A DNA stretch of 64,000 nt from Pseudevernia furfuracea (Eukaryota; Ascomycota; Lecanoromycetes; Lecanorales; Parmeliaceae): the NCBI GenBank assembly GCA_022315425.1, contig JAIUPT010000030.1, positions 1,116,001 to 1,180,000 on the forward strand, in the 5' to 3' direction. Below, in pieces: positions 22,609-34,700 of the stretch. The translations under genes and the position numbers were made by a program. Each line of letters opens with the position of its first letter. Position 1 is the stretch's first letter. Under the pieces are notes generated by a model. It did not search any database, was not told the origin of the DNA, and saw only the letters and a list, made by a program, of their open reading frames with translations.

Positions 22609-23343
22609 GGAATCGTGGATAGGGCAAATCGTGCAAGGGAAATGTTGGAAAGGGCAAGGAATGGACCACCGGGCAAGAGAGCAAGAAGCGGTCTGGCTGA
22701 ATCAACGTCAGCATCAAGGGGGTGAGATTGACACGGGCTGAGAAAAAGGAAATCAAGAAGCTTTTGCTGACTCGGGACTTGATGGCATCCCAGATGAGAA
22801 TCTCACGACAAGCAATAGATGTATGGAATGGAGTCTTGACGCCGTAACTTGTTTTCCTCCGGAGAAAGTGATAGTATAAGTCGCAAAGCGTGGAGTTGAT
22901 CCAGATACCACGGTTTGGGGCAGAAGCTATGTTCGCCCTTTTTTTTTGGAACGAAGGAAGATTCATTCCAGGGGTTGAGCTTTCATCCCGCGATGGCTGC
23001 ATTTTATTCTGGCAACCTGACATTTCTTGAGAATCTTGTGACTCCTGATCGGGTTTTTGCTAGAGATGATATGCTGTTCGCCTGACTCGAAGCAAGGCGT
23101 GGTAGGCAACATCTTTTACAGCATGCGTAAGTTTTCGTTTGTGTTACATTCTTCCTTTGTCAAGCGCATTGGTGCCGGGTGGCTGTGTGGTTGAAGCCTA
23201 TAAAGCTCTGTGTTCACCTGTGAGGTTTTCATTTCCCAAAATTCTAACAGCAAACTTGCAAAGCATCACCATAAATGATAGCACAGTCGCTTCTTCTCGA
23301 ACAGACACGGTCACTTTCACGAACCCCCTAGGTCTGATCAAAA
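22609..23343. other. Intergenic between the cysteine-rich paralogues
   Basis: No gene is supported. The 3' part should hold the promoter of paralogue B. Confidence 0.5.
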
Positions 23344-23883
23344 TGTGTACGTAATTCCGTGTTTCTTTGAATCAAATGTTGAGTCTGAAGTCACGTTTTG
23401 AGAGTGTCTGATCTTCAGACATGGTCCAACGCTCAACATACTTTCTCAATCCGACGAAGATGAGCCTAAAATTATAACTTAGGTCGCACCTCATACAAAA
23501 GGCACAGAAATTGTGAATGCATCTCCGTTGGAGAGCACCCTACGTACTGCCCCGCGTTTACCTCCGATCATCCTGAAAGTCATTACAGAGAACCGTTCAA
23601 GCCAAAACTTCTCACGTGGACACAGGAGAGCCTGGACATTGAATTCGATGGCATGGACTTCATCAGCGCCGATGTCAACGATGAGAGGGCCCCAAAAGGT
23701 CTCACATGCCCAACCATCACAGCAGTTCCGAACGATGAACCTTCGGTCGAAAGCTGTCCGCTCTGCGACAGCCCGCGAACTTTGGGACTTATCCAGGAAA
23801 AGCAAGCTGAAGGGCAAGGCGCGTTTCTGCCAATTCAGCGGGCACATCAGTGGGGAAGCAGTAGACCTAACAGGCTAACTTGA
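23344..23883 (+). CDS. Small cysteine-rich protein, paralogue B (four-base first coding exon)
   Basis: The model is exon 23344-23347 (ATGT), a 135-base intron with a GTACGT donor and TTAG acceptor, and exon 23483-23883. It gives 134 residues. Cys at 2, 12, 14, 24 and 77 match paralogue A exactly, and 93/96 match 92/95 with a one-residue shift; the CPLCDS motif is shared. Other aligned pieces are FKPKLLT with FSPKLVT and IEFDGMDFISADV with LYFNGVNYVSVDI. The identical Cys positions from residue 2 onward are the main support for the tiny first exon, because no ATG lies in frame at the start of exon 2. The paralogues differ after the CPLCDS motif. The function is unknown. Confidence 0.7.
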
Positions 23884-24285
23884 AGTAGACATTTTTCAAC
23901 GTAATCATAGAGGTAGAGATGGCTGTACGGTAACTTGCCAATGCCAGGATGTGAAGGAAGGCATACAGCAATAATATACCTATCGATGTGGATAAGTAGG
24001 TACCTTATGCTACGGTAGACTGTAGACGGACGCTTGAATCTAAAGACGAGAGAGTCAAAGAGATTCGCGTAAGATCAACTTAGCGCGGCGCCAAATGCGG
24101 GCTTGATTTGATCATGATGTAACAATGTTGTTATGATTATTTGATCTTCAGGAACGCGGATTTTATAATGCGAGTCTAGCACATCTCATTTATCTCAGTA
24201 TGGCTTCAAATCATTCAACTTCAACGCATCGTGCAACCTTTGCAGAAATCTCCTCAATTCCAATCTTTCCTCCTTTCCCTTCAAC
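23884..24285. other. Intergenic, photolyase promoter
   Basis: Upstream of the photolyase gene. Several GATC tetramers lie near 24075-24150, which is suggestive but far from specific for light-response elements. Confidence 0.4.
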
Positions 24286-26388
24286 ATGCTGCCAGCTAAG
24301 CCAAGGGTCATCTACTGGTTCCGTACCGATCTTCGATTACATGATTCTCCAGCTCTGAAAGCCGCCCTTGACCTGAAACCCGAATGTATCTATCCAATAT
24401 GGTGTTGGGATCCGCATTATGTATACCGTGCGAGGGTGGGACCTAATAGATGGCAGTATTTGTACCTACTCACATCTCCTTCAATTTCTACCCCTATCAC
24501 TTTTCCCTCATTCTGAATGTCATCTTCTCTAGACTCGACTGCCAATCCAACCTTTCAGCCTCCATCACCAAGCTCAATCCAAACTCCAAGCTCTTTGTCC
24601 TCCGAGAAGCACCCCAGACAGTGCTAGTGAAGCTGTTCAAGGCGTGGAAGATCTCGCATCTGGTCTTCGAGAAGGATACCGACGCATATGCGCGAGAAAG
24701 AGACGACGATGTTATTAAGCAAGCGAAAGACGCTGGAGTGGAGGTCATTGTCAAGATGGGCAGGACGCTCTATGATCCGGACGAGTTAGTCAAGGCGAAT
24801 GGAGGAAAGCCGACTATGAGTATCACTCAGGTCCAACATGTACTGGGAGCCGCCCTTCATCTTACACGAGAGGAACGGTGCTGATACTGTTCAGGCTGCC
24901 GACAAGCTGGGCGAAGTCGCAAAACCAATTCCAACCCCCACGTCTCTTCCTGACCCCGGCGACACATCCCTCGATTTCGAGCATACCCAGCCCTCTTCAA
25001 AGCCCGACTTCAACGACATCCAGCGTGATGAGAAGGAAACCTCCTACATCCATCTAGGCGGTCCCACAGGCGACTTCGCTGTCCCTACCCACTCTGAACT
25101 TGGACTCAAACCAGCAACCACCCAGCACCGTGGTGGTGAGACACTCGCTCTTCGCGCCCTTGACGAGATAATCTCGAACACAACCTATACAGCAACTTTC
25201 TCAAAGCCAGATACCGCTCCTACTGCATTTAACCCCCAGTCAACAACCTTGCTCTCCCCACACCACCACTTCGGCTCCCTCAGCGTACGGCTCCTCTACT
25301 GGCGCGTAATGGATGTGCTCAAGGAGCATAAAGGCAAACAAAGCACTATACCCACCAACCTGATTGGCCAGATTCTGTTCAGAGACATGTACTTTGGGGC
25401 TCAAGCAGCTCTCGGCTATTCGTTCGCTCAAACACACGGAAACAGCCATTGCAGATTCGTCCCATGGCATCTCCCATCCAAAGTCGACCCATCTAACGGT
25501 TTAATAACCGGCGACCACCATATCGATAACGCCGAAGCCGAAACCTGGTTCGATCGCTGGAAGTGGGGCAGGACAGGCTTCCCCTGGATCGACGCCTTGA
25601 TGCGCCAACTCCGACAGGAAGGGTGGATACACCATCTCGGTCGGCACGCCGTCGCTTGCTTCCTTACTCGCGGCGGCTGCTACATCGACTGGGAGCGTGG
25701 CGCTGAAGTCTTCGAAGAATGGCTCATCGACCACGAAGTCTCCTGCAACAGCGGTAACTGGCAATGGCTCTCCTGCACAGCATTCTACTCGCAATTTTAT
25801 CGCTGCTATTCGCCCATCGCCTTTCCTAAGAAGACGGATGCGAAGGGTGACTTCGTACGGCACTTTTGTCCTGAGCTTAAGCATTATCCGGATAAATTCA
25901 TCTACGAACCGTGGAAAGCGCCTATAGCGGATCAGAAAAAAGCGGGTTGTTTGATCAAGGGTGACGGCCAGGAGACGGAAGAGGAAGGGATGCAAGTCTA
26001 TCCAAAACCTATGTTTGATTTCAACGCTCGGCGTTCTATCTGCATAGATGCGATCAAAAGCGCATACCACGTAAACCTCTACGGCAACAACCCCAAAGTC
26101 AAAGACGGCACATGGCGTGAGCTCTTCCCTGACTCGGCTGAGGGACCTACGGAGGGAAAGAGCGCAAAGGATGCGATCAATGGGGAGGAGATGGGGATGA
26201 AGACGAGGCTAAAGAGGGGCGACGAGGCTAGTGGTGATATGGGCGTTGATCAGGATGAGGGCGAGGCAGCGGAGGTTGGTGGGGAGACTAAGGGTGGTGA
26301 TCAAGAGGGGAAGAGTCCGAGAAAGAGGAAGATCAAGGGACAGGGGACGTTGGATGGCCATTTCGGGGGAAAGAGGGCGAAGAAATGA
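24286..26388 (+). CDS. (6-4)-type photolyase / cryptochrome-family protein
   Basis: The family repairs UV (6-4) photoproducts with FAD and light. Exons 24286-24461, 24533-24839 and 24895-26388 (introns of 71 and 55 bases) give 658 residues. The photolyase alpha/beta domain starts at VIYWFRTDLRLHDSPAL. The spliced joins restore RWQYLLDCQSNL and SITQVQHAADKLGEV, as in the family. The FAD domain has FDRWKWGRTGFPWIDALMRQ, then WIHHLGRHAVACFLTRGG, whose double His is typical of (6-4) enzymes, and EVSCNSGNWQWLS. A non-catalytic tail of about 100 residues follows, with basic clusters (SPRKRKIK, KRAKK) suiting nuclear import and a QGTLDGHF motif near residue 644. Activity versus cryptochrome signalling cannot be decided from sequence. 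Confidence 0.93.
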
Positions 26389-26897
26389 AGCTTATACCAC
26401 ATCAGCACTGTCGCGGCGTCAGGGCTGAAGATATTCTGAAGCGGCAGCAGCTCTTGGGCAATCAAACCAGATTGGTCAGCATATGCATCAGATATTCAGC
26501 TAGTGCAATGGACTATATGGTCAAGTGCGTGATGCGTGTGCCCTCTTTCCTATGGCGATCTCGAGAAAACGATATCGGAGAACTCCGGTCTTACCCTAGT
26601 TGGAAGCTGTCCCTCGCCCCTGTTCAGCTAGTCTACGTCTGCTTCATCCAAACCTTTCTATCCAGAGCCTGCATGTTAGCTCAAGATCTTCAACAACATT
26701 TCGAGCGTGAAGTAGGATCCTACTCAACCTCGACCTCACATGGGTATTTTCAAAAGGCTACGTACGAAACACGTAAATAGTCATCAAGCGTGCAAGCGTG
26801 CAATTCATGCCGTCTTTTCCCTTCATCAACACATTCCAGAAAGGGTTTTCTTTCCATTCAAATCCAGCATCGTGACGGCTCCTTCCCCAGAAGTTGC
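26389..26897. other. Convergent intergenic region
   Basis: Between the 3' ends of the photolyase and the alpha/beta hydrolase. Nothing further is visible. Confidence 0.5.
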
Positions 26898-28271
26898 CTA
26901 CGACCCCAATCCATGAGCGATCAAGAACTCTTGCATGACCTTGTAAGCACCCGTGGAGTTGTAGTGCAGGTTGATAGCATGTCCAGTGTTTGGTTGAATG
27001 TAGGCTTCGAAAGCCTTGGCTGCCGGGAAAGCCCTGGCTACTCCGCCTGGGATCGATCCCCCTAGCAGTGCCGGGTCACCAGTCGGCATGCAGTCGCCAC
27101 CGCAGAAAATGAAGTCCTGATCTGTGACAAAATTAGTAGGGTAGTATCCCTGCCTTCCAGTAGTCTAGGACTCACCGCCGTCGAGAACCTGGACGGGTCC
27201 GTTGAACCCTGGTGCTATAGAAGGCGAGCCACCAAGGGTGAGGACCTCACCCGTAGTAAAAGGCTCCTTGGTCGACTCGGAGAACTGAAGGATTGCTGGG
27301 TCGAAGAAACCTGGATAAAGGAAGGTTTCTTCATTGCTGCTGGCGTTCGCCCAGGTAAGGTAACCGGTGGGGAGGTGTCCAAATCTCCGAGGCTGATTAT
27401 TACGAGCCAACTTGCTTGCCCAGGCATCGAAGGTTGGACCTATGTAAGCGAAGTCCTGGGAGAAGGCTGTGAGGATCAGGCCATCGCTGGCGGTGGGGTC
27501 CCTAATGCTTTGTCAGTCTATACAGGTTCTGACCTTGAGAGGTATAAGCAAGTGAGACTCTACATAGCTGCGAGGTTGTAGCTGAGGATGGAACCAAGGG
27601 AATGGCCAACATGGACGATCTTCGAGAAAGCCTTAGGGACGTGTGGTAGACTGCCGCGACGGAGCATCTTTGTCAATTCGTAGATAGCTGACAGTTCTGC
27701 CGGTAATTGTATGATGCTGAGAGGGTCCGCGATCGAAGAATTTCCAATGCCGAGACGATCGATGGAGAGGGTTGAAAACCCATAGTGATCAACAGCAACA
27801 TCTATATAGCTATAATTACAATTGTTGTATGGAAGGTCCCAATACCTACAGTCTGCATATTAGCACTGTCTAGTTCGCATGCAAGTCTGCAAGTGCGAAG
27901 GCATAGGCAAAGAAAAAGCTAAACATTGTGAAACGGAAAGTGGCTTACGACTTGTCAAACCCGATTCCATGAGTGAGAAACTGCACAGTTGGATCTTGCC
28001 CATAGCCAGCGTCTGGCCGACAAAACTTGACACTGATTTCGTACACGTGGTCAATGGTTTGATACCCTAGTAATACCTCATTGGAGAAATTGGCTCCAGG
28101 GTTCGTATATTCTGCAATCAAGGTCGTAGCATCGTGGTTGTCATGCAAGGTAGGAACCTTGAAAACAGCGTTGCGGGCACACACGGTGACTGGGACTGAG
28201 ATGTTCTGGCAATGCTTCGCTACCACCGAGGCGGCAAGGAGGCCGGAAGCCAACAGTGATGGAAGATACAT
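26898..28271 (-). CDS. Secreted alpha/beta hydrolase
   Basis: Four exons (28271-27949, 27845-27564, 27501-27176, 27121-26898; introns of 103, 62 and 54 bases) sum to 384 residues. A signal peptide is clear (MYLPSLLASGLLAASVVA). The nucleophile elbow GHSLGS is in exon 2. An acid is probably supplied by the VQVLDGDQDFIFCGGDC region across the third junction, and the catalytic His by NTGHAINLH near the C-terminus, so the Ser-Asp-His set appears complete. Several N-glycosylation sequons (NISV, NFSN, NYSY, NASS) fit secretion. The GFDKSYWDLPYN block is typical of a fungal family of uncharacterised secreted hydrolases. The substrate is unknown. Confidence 0.9.
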
Positions 28272-30799
28272 TGTGAGAGCGGTGATCCTTTGAGAAGATG
28301 TAGAAGGGGTAAAAGGTCTTGCAATGTACAAGATCGCGAGAAGGAAGGGTAAGTAGTGTGAAGTGATTTGGGTGTAAAGAGAGGGCTGTAAGTCAGAAGA
28401 GTGCACTGTAAGAAATAAGTATTTGAAGGGGAAGAAGTCGTAGTGTCACGTTGGAGGAAGCATCTTGAACACATTTGCGTCATTCCCTGCAGCCCTCTTC
28501 CAGCATATTCTCCTTTCACCTACCCCTCGTACTAATAGCCGTTGCGACCATAAGGTTTGAACGAAAGCATCGACACAGACAACCGAACCCTTGAGTCGCT
28601 TCCTCCATCACCTGTGGGAGATGATAGGCTTGTCCCGCGACTCAAATATGAGACTTGGTATTATCAGGCCTGAGCTGGGCAACATCCCCCCAAAGGTGCA
28701 TGAGGTGCTGCGGGGACATGCTGCCTCCCTAGGCAAAGTATCATGTTTTGCCGCCATAGCTAACGTCGCACCTCCCCCCACAGAGACTCAGGGTCGCATG
28801 TTGAGGCGCGCTCGGAGAGCAAGCGGAGAAGCACCTGACTTTCGTCTGCCACCGAGGATTCAGCGTAAGACCTCAAGCACCTTACTCGAGTGCTTGCTGG
28901 TGCGCGGAAAAGACGAATGGAACTTGTCACCGGGTCGGAGAATGCGTGCATGGTCACGCCCCTGCGGGCCATTATTCCCTCTGCTGCAAGCTTGAAATAG
29001 AATTGTGCGAATTTGGTAGCTGCAGTTAAGTATGCAGGTCATAAAGCAAGATCAGATAAAATGCAGTGTTGCATACGTATCATCCAGACTGGTAGTGATC
29101 GTCTTCTTTTGTCGAGAAAGAAGATGCGAGAAGATGCAAGAGGTTAAGTAGCCTTTCAAGCTAACTCTGAAGAGTCTGACGCCTGCCTTGAGCCGCGAGC
29201 ACCGAGCGTGTGACAGTTTGACAGATATCCTCTCGAGCCAGATCCGTGTAATCTATGACTGTGCAATTATGGACCAACCCACTGAGCAACGTCGAGCTCC
29301 AAAGTCACACAATTAGGAGTCCGGGATAAGTCAGCTAGCCATCGATGATACTATCTCAAGCTTGGGCTTTGGTGACAAGGAGCAGCGATACGAATGATGC
29401 ATAATTACTCAAGGCCCAACAGCAGGCCAACATTGTCATTTTGTCATTTTGTCAAAGATAGCTCGCCGTTGAGGGAGAACAATCAATCCTGGCCTCGCTG
29501 CCGTTCCACGCGCTTGTTCCAGCTGTCGCTTAGATTCTTAGATTGATCGACATGGACTGGCTGTCCGAGCATCGCCGGTTCAATCCTACATACTCTATCT
29601 TCCGATCCAACTTGAGCTTAGTCTGGGACCAGGGAGAAGGGCTTGAGTCTCGAGATAGTCACTTGGCAATGGTTTTCCCGGCGGCAATTCATTGTGAGAC
29701 AACTGTCACAGGTAACTAGTACCATGCACGACGATAAGTGAAAATCGAGGACGCAAGATTGTGCAATTTCCGAAAGTCCGTGCCAAAACTTATAGGTAGC
29801 CACTGCTTCGGATAAATGCGTCATGCAGCAAGTGAGGAAGCGATTGTTCCAGAAGAAGAAGCCGCATAGAAAACCCACCACGTCAAAGCTAATGGCGATG
29901 TGGCCGATGATACCGACGAGGTTGTACTCTGGTAGTTCTCTCCGACGGCTAAAAGCACCGTTTCACATGGAGCCACCATGGTATCAAGTCGTCGGACTCT
30001 CCTCGAATACCATCGTGGCTCTAATACGGAATTCGGAAGAAAAGGCAGGCATATGCATGCACGCACGCACTTTGGACCTTGTCTATTGGCGCCAAATGGA
30101 CCTGGTGAAAGGAGGAGCAGTATCTTCACTCAACGCAAGTGCTCATATGTACTCTATCTGCTTCTGGTCGTACCTGGACGACGCATTAATTGATTACTTT
30201 AAACAAAGAAGTCTTCCTCGCCATGAGGAGTCAATGCCAAGGCCCCTTTTACAGTAGCGATCCCGGAGCTAAAAGTGTGTGTGGGAGTGTGGCACGACAA
30301 ATCCTCCGAACTGGTAGTGGTGGTACGAAAATAATAATCCACATACGACATAGATGTATATCCATGTGTCAACCTGGTCCGTGCCACATCATCCAGATGC
30401 ATGTCGATCTTCTCTTCGCGCCCTTCAGCCTCGACGTCTAAGGGCGTCAAGCTGAACGATCCTACTCCATCGTCCATCGTCCATCATGCCAACAACTGGG
30501 GATTGCCCTCCTCAATCCTACCAACGTCCTCCCTGAAGGCCATGCCAAAATCTCATGCGACGAATTACGAATAACGGCTTCTCCACCTCCATCTCAGACG
30601 TTGCCACTTTTTGGACGCAGCCCCCGTCTAGCACGCAGAATCTCAGAAATCTCTCTATCTGTCTGCAAAGGATCAAGATCCCTACTCGATCCTTCCGCGT
30701 CTATCCTTTGTGTTTTCGATGGTATCTAATAAGGCTGTCTGGATTATCATCAGCGAGCATCGGGACCGAACTTGACGCTGCCCGCGAGGCTCTCAAGCC
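28272..30799. other. Long gene-poor region
   Basis: I find no supported gene here. The minus strand around 29700-29960 has an open hydrophobic stretch without a start codon (see findings). A T-loop-like GGTTCAATCC at about 29577 lacks the rest of a tRNA. Confidence 0.5.
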
Positions 30800-31255
30800 A
30801 TGTGTGAGCATGCCACTTCTCACTCAAAAAGACCCACGTCTGACAATCCTTCCCCCACAGGTTTCATACGCATCAATCCCTCCACCGCCCCTTTGAACCC
30901 ACCAGGGGCAGCCCCGACCCTAACAACCATCTACGACGAAGCCGCCACCATGCAGACCTGCTCCACGACCACGTCTCCCTCAAATTCCCTCTCCAAAGAA
31001 GCACCTACACCCAAGCAAAAATCCAAGCGCCGAAAGAGCTCAAACCCATTCCGCGCAAAGGCCGCGAAAGAGGGTATCGTGGGCACGGAGAAAGAGAAGA
31101 GGAGGACACAGACCATTGCGGATAGTTTGGACCTTGGCAGCGATCTGCAGATGGACGAGGAGAATGGTGGCAGCAGGGTGGTGGGAGAGGGTGATGAGAC
31201 GTTAGGAAGGAGGAAAACCGTTGCAACGGAGACAGGACTGGGCTCTGTCCCCTGA
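30800..31255 (+). CDS. Small basic hypothetical protein, probably spliced after ATGT
   Basis: The model is exon 30800-30803 (ATGT), a 57-base intron (GTGAGC donor, CTGAC branch, CCCCACAG acceptor) and exon 30861-31255, giving 132 residues that start MCFIRINPS. If the intron is kept, the frame stays open and gives 151 residues, so both forms are possible. The protein is Thr/Ser-rich, then basic (KQKSKRRKSSNPFRAKAAK), then acidic. The basic run could be a nuclear import signal. I recognise no family. The downstream neighbour converges on it. Confidence 0.5.
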   Translation: MCEHATSHSKRPTSDNPSPTGFIRINPSTAPLNPPGAAPTLTTIYDEAATMQTCSTTTSPSNSLSKEAPTPKQKSKRRKSSNPFRAKAAKEGIVGTEKEKRRTQTIADSLDLGSDLQMDEENGGSRVVGEGDETLGRRKTVATETGLGSVP

Positions 31256-31728
31256 GAAGGCGTTTGACCCATGGAAAACTGGAAGTTCGATTTACAATTT
31301 GTCGTGTTGGGTGAGAAGACAATAGTATAGCGCTGAGTGACACATGTCATGGCATGAAGGGAAAGTTACCCCGGCAAACATGCCAAGTGCCTTCGGGTTG
31401 ATATGAACAGTCAATTCATTTTGGTTGATACCCACAAAAAGTATGCAGAAAAGGAGCCTCAAGATTACCATTTTATCCGACAATTTGCCTAGAGGTCTGC
31501 GACTTCGAGATACTGTCATGTTTGCATTAACAATCGTAAATTGAATTACCGAGGTATATATTTAGTCGAAGGGAAAGAGCTTTTTGAAGTTGAGTAAAAT
31601 AACATAGCCAACAACAGATGATGAGCGCTCAGCGTCAGATTGCAAGTCATTTCAGTGTAGTCGCATTTCAGTCAGCAAAGAGATACTTGGGAAATTGCAG
31701 CGCATTGTTAGACACCAGCACCAAAGCC
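31256..31728. other. Convergent intergenic region
   Basis: Between the small basic protein and the 3' end of the Zn2Cys6 gene. Nothing further is visible. Confidence 0.5.
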
Positions 31729-34700
31729 CTAGATACCGCCTCCTCCGAACCCTCTGAGGCCCCTTCCAAATTCATCACCCTCACCCCCAATTTCCGGAGG
31801 GTTCAGGTTGAATGGCATAAACCACGCACTCGTCTGCAAATCACCCATATACCCACCCGAACCCAGCATCTGCTGTTGCGTCTGCGGTGACAGATCCAGT
31901 GGATTGTCCCACATCGAGGTGGCCGGATCGTTCAAGTCTTGCTGGTTGCTTTGGGTATCCTGAAGGCCGCTGGTCAATGCGCTGAGAGCAGAGGCAGATG
32001 AGGAGCCAGTAGGATCATTGCCGGCATAAGCGCCGTAGACGAGGTGGCGGTCGAGCTGGGGAAGGAGGGCGGTGTTGGCGGGAGTGGAGAGGGGGAGTAT
32101 GTCGTAGGCTTGAGGGAAGGAGTTGGTGCAGGGTTGGGGGTAGAGCTGAGGTTGGCGGCCGACAAAAGCCAAGGGATCCATAGGTGGCTGCGCCATGGGG
32201 AGGGGCAGCATGCCTTGTTGTGCAGCATTGGTGTGAAAATCTGGTTGTTGAAGTTGCTGCTGGGGTAGACGATCCTCTGGTTGCGAAGCCATCTTGGCGT
32301 TCTTCTTGCCGGACTTTCGAGGCTGCGTTGAGCGAGAGGGGGGAGACTGGGTGTGGAAGAAGTCTTCCACGCTTTGAAGGTCTTTTCCGTGACTTAAAGT
32401 GGCATCGCTGTTGGGTTCCTTCTTGATCTGGACAGCGGGATCCTGGTAATCTATCTCTGAGACACCGTGCGGATACTTCTGAAACCAGTCTCCATATTGA
32501 AAAATAGTATCATCTTGATTTGCCATCTCACTCGATCCTTTCTGGGACGCATCCGCATGCTGACGGTATATGTCCTTAAGGTTCTCGGCCATAAAGTGGA
32601 ACATTCCCCAATGCTTCTTCATCTTGCCCAAATATTTGACATTGTTGGCGAGATGTTTCTTGCATGACGCTTCGATGGATTTTTTCTTGGAGAAGATACC
32701 CCATACATGTATAGTGCTCGACATGAAAGCACAGTAGCCAAGGAACGGTGCAACGGCATGATATTCTGTAGCGTCGTTGACCAAGATCGATATTTGGCTA
32801 GCCGCGTCAAGAGCTGCAGGCGCTGCTTCGGCAAGGAAGACTTTTGGCATCTCCTTTAGATTTCTTCCTCCCGGAGCAGTGGGTATGGCAAAACGGTGCA
32901 GAAACAACAATACCTGGTTTGAAGCTATATGCAGAAAGAGGAACTGGTTCCCTAATTTCTCAGCGGCGTGATTCTTCAGGTTCTCGCGGGTATTCTGAAG
33001 TTCCGCAGGCAACGACGTTTTGAAGTCGCCGGCTTGTCTTCTGAGCTCAGCAAATTGGGATTTAGTGTCCCAAATAGGGTACTCATCCCTCTCTTTCCCC
33101 CCCATGTTCAAATATTTGATGACGCGACCCCACAGGACTATTATGCGGATCATATACGCAGCTACTCCCATGTTTCCTTGGGGGTCAGACAGCTGACCAG
33201 TGTCACTCTTCATAGGATTTGGCACTCGACCGTCCAGGCTTTCGGTGGGGGCGGGAATCTCCATCAGAAAGTTGGATTCTTTGACAGGCAGCTGCACTTT
33301 TATAACATCTTCATCGGCAAACATTGGTCGTTCAGTCCCGGAGGATGTGAATCGATCCATGAGGAAGCAGGCCCACATAGTCCTCCTCCTGATTTCCCTA
33401 TCAGTGAAACTAAGCTCAGACTTGTTCTCAGTCTTCCGTCCCAGCGGATCGTGATCCAATTCTCGGTGGAGCTGAAGAGCATACGCCATTCTTGTGGCCA
33501 TGCCACCAAGCATCCAGCTTCTTCCACCTTGGCAAGTTCCAAATTCGTGAAGACCAAGTAACAACAGTACAGTAAGGGTGGTAATATTCGGCTCATCGTA
33601 ACGACGTAGGGCGATGTCGCGGGCTGGACCGGCCCAGCTCTCGCCTCGTAAGAAGGCAGGTTCCGTGTTCAGTTGAGGATGGGAGGAAAAGCGTGCAGAT
33701 ACCGCGCACACGGCAAGGATGAGGACAGGAGGCAACGTGCCAGCACTATCGAGTTGTTAGCGAGGTAGCTGCAAAACGAAAGGAGAGGCTCAATTGCGCA
33801 CCGCAACCTTCGCATATAACTCGGCTTATGTAAAAGGTGATATGATTGTCCATATAAATTGTCAAAGAAAACTTCCGACAGATGGTCCTGGAGTTCTAGT
33901 GTAGGCAGATGCTCTGCACCTTCCGTATTGACTTTGCTTTCGTGGTTATCTTGACCCTTAGGTGGCTGGGTAGTCGGCTTTGAATCTGCCCACTCGTCCA
34001 GCTGTGGTCCAAAAGCCTCTTCGACACTCCTCTTCTTTCCACTGTTTGCTTGAACAGCAGCAGGTTTTATTATCGCCCTGGGTACTGCCTCCGACTCTTC
34101 CCTTGGAATGATCTTGATGACCCTTTCCTCCATTCTTTTGAGGCGCTTGTCCAACATAGCCATGTAGTCGGTCCTCGGTGCCGCTTTCCTTGTAGTAACT
34201 TTGTAGACACATGGTATCCGAGACCGCAGACAGTGCTTGCAAGCCGGCTTTTCACCAGAACATCGTATCTTTTTCCGTCGGCAGGCAATGCAGGCCAATG
34301 GCAGCCTCTTGCGCTCTTTGCCCGCTTTAGTCTTGAGTTCGCTCCAGGGAGGTTTCTTGTCTGAATCTTCTTTGAATTCGTGCTGTCCTACATTCTCAGT
34401 GCTTGAGCGTTGTGTCCAAGACGCAGGCCCATCCGAGTGACGTTTTGTGTGGTCTCGTGTGCTGACAGGGCTTGTGGGCTCTGATCCGTCCAGGCTACTG
34501 TTTCTGTGACTGTGGCCGCTTCTTCCTGCAGCGCCGGAACTTGCTCGGTGACGTTTGTCGGACGTATTTGAATCTCGCCCTTGAGACAATTCCGAGAATG
34601 ACTCGGTTCGTTGATGATCGAATTGGCCCTGAATCTCGTGTGAAGAGGGCATCTTTCCTTCGAAGGATCCGTTGAAGCTATGATTCTGCTCTTGCGCACT

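Noticed and set aside
29575..29590. Possible tRNA T-loop GGTTCAATCC
   Set aside because: No acceptor stem, D-arm or anticodon arm could be folded around it.
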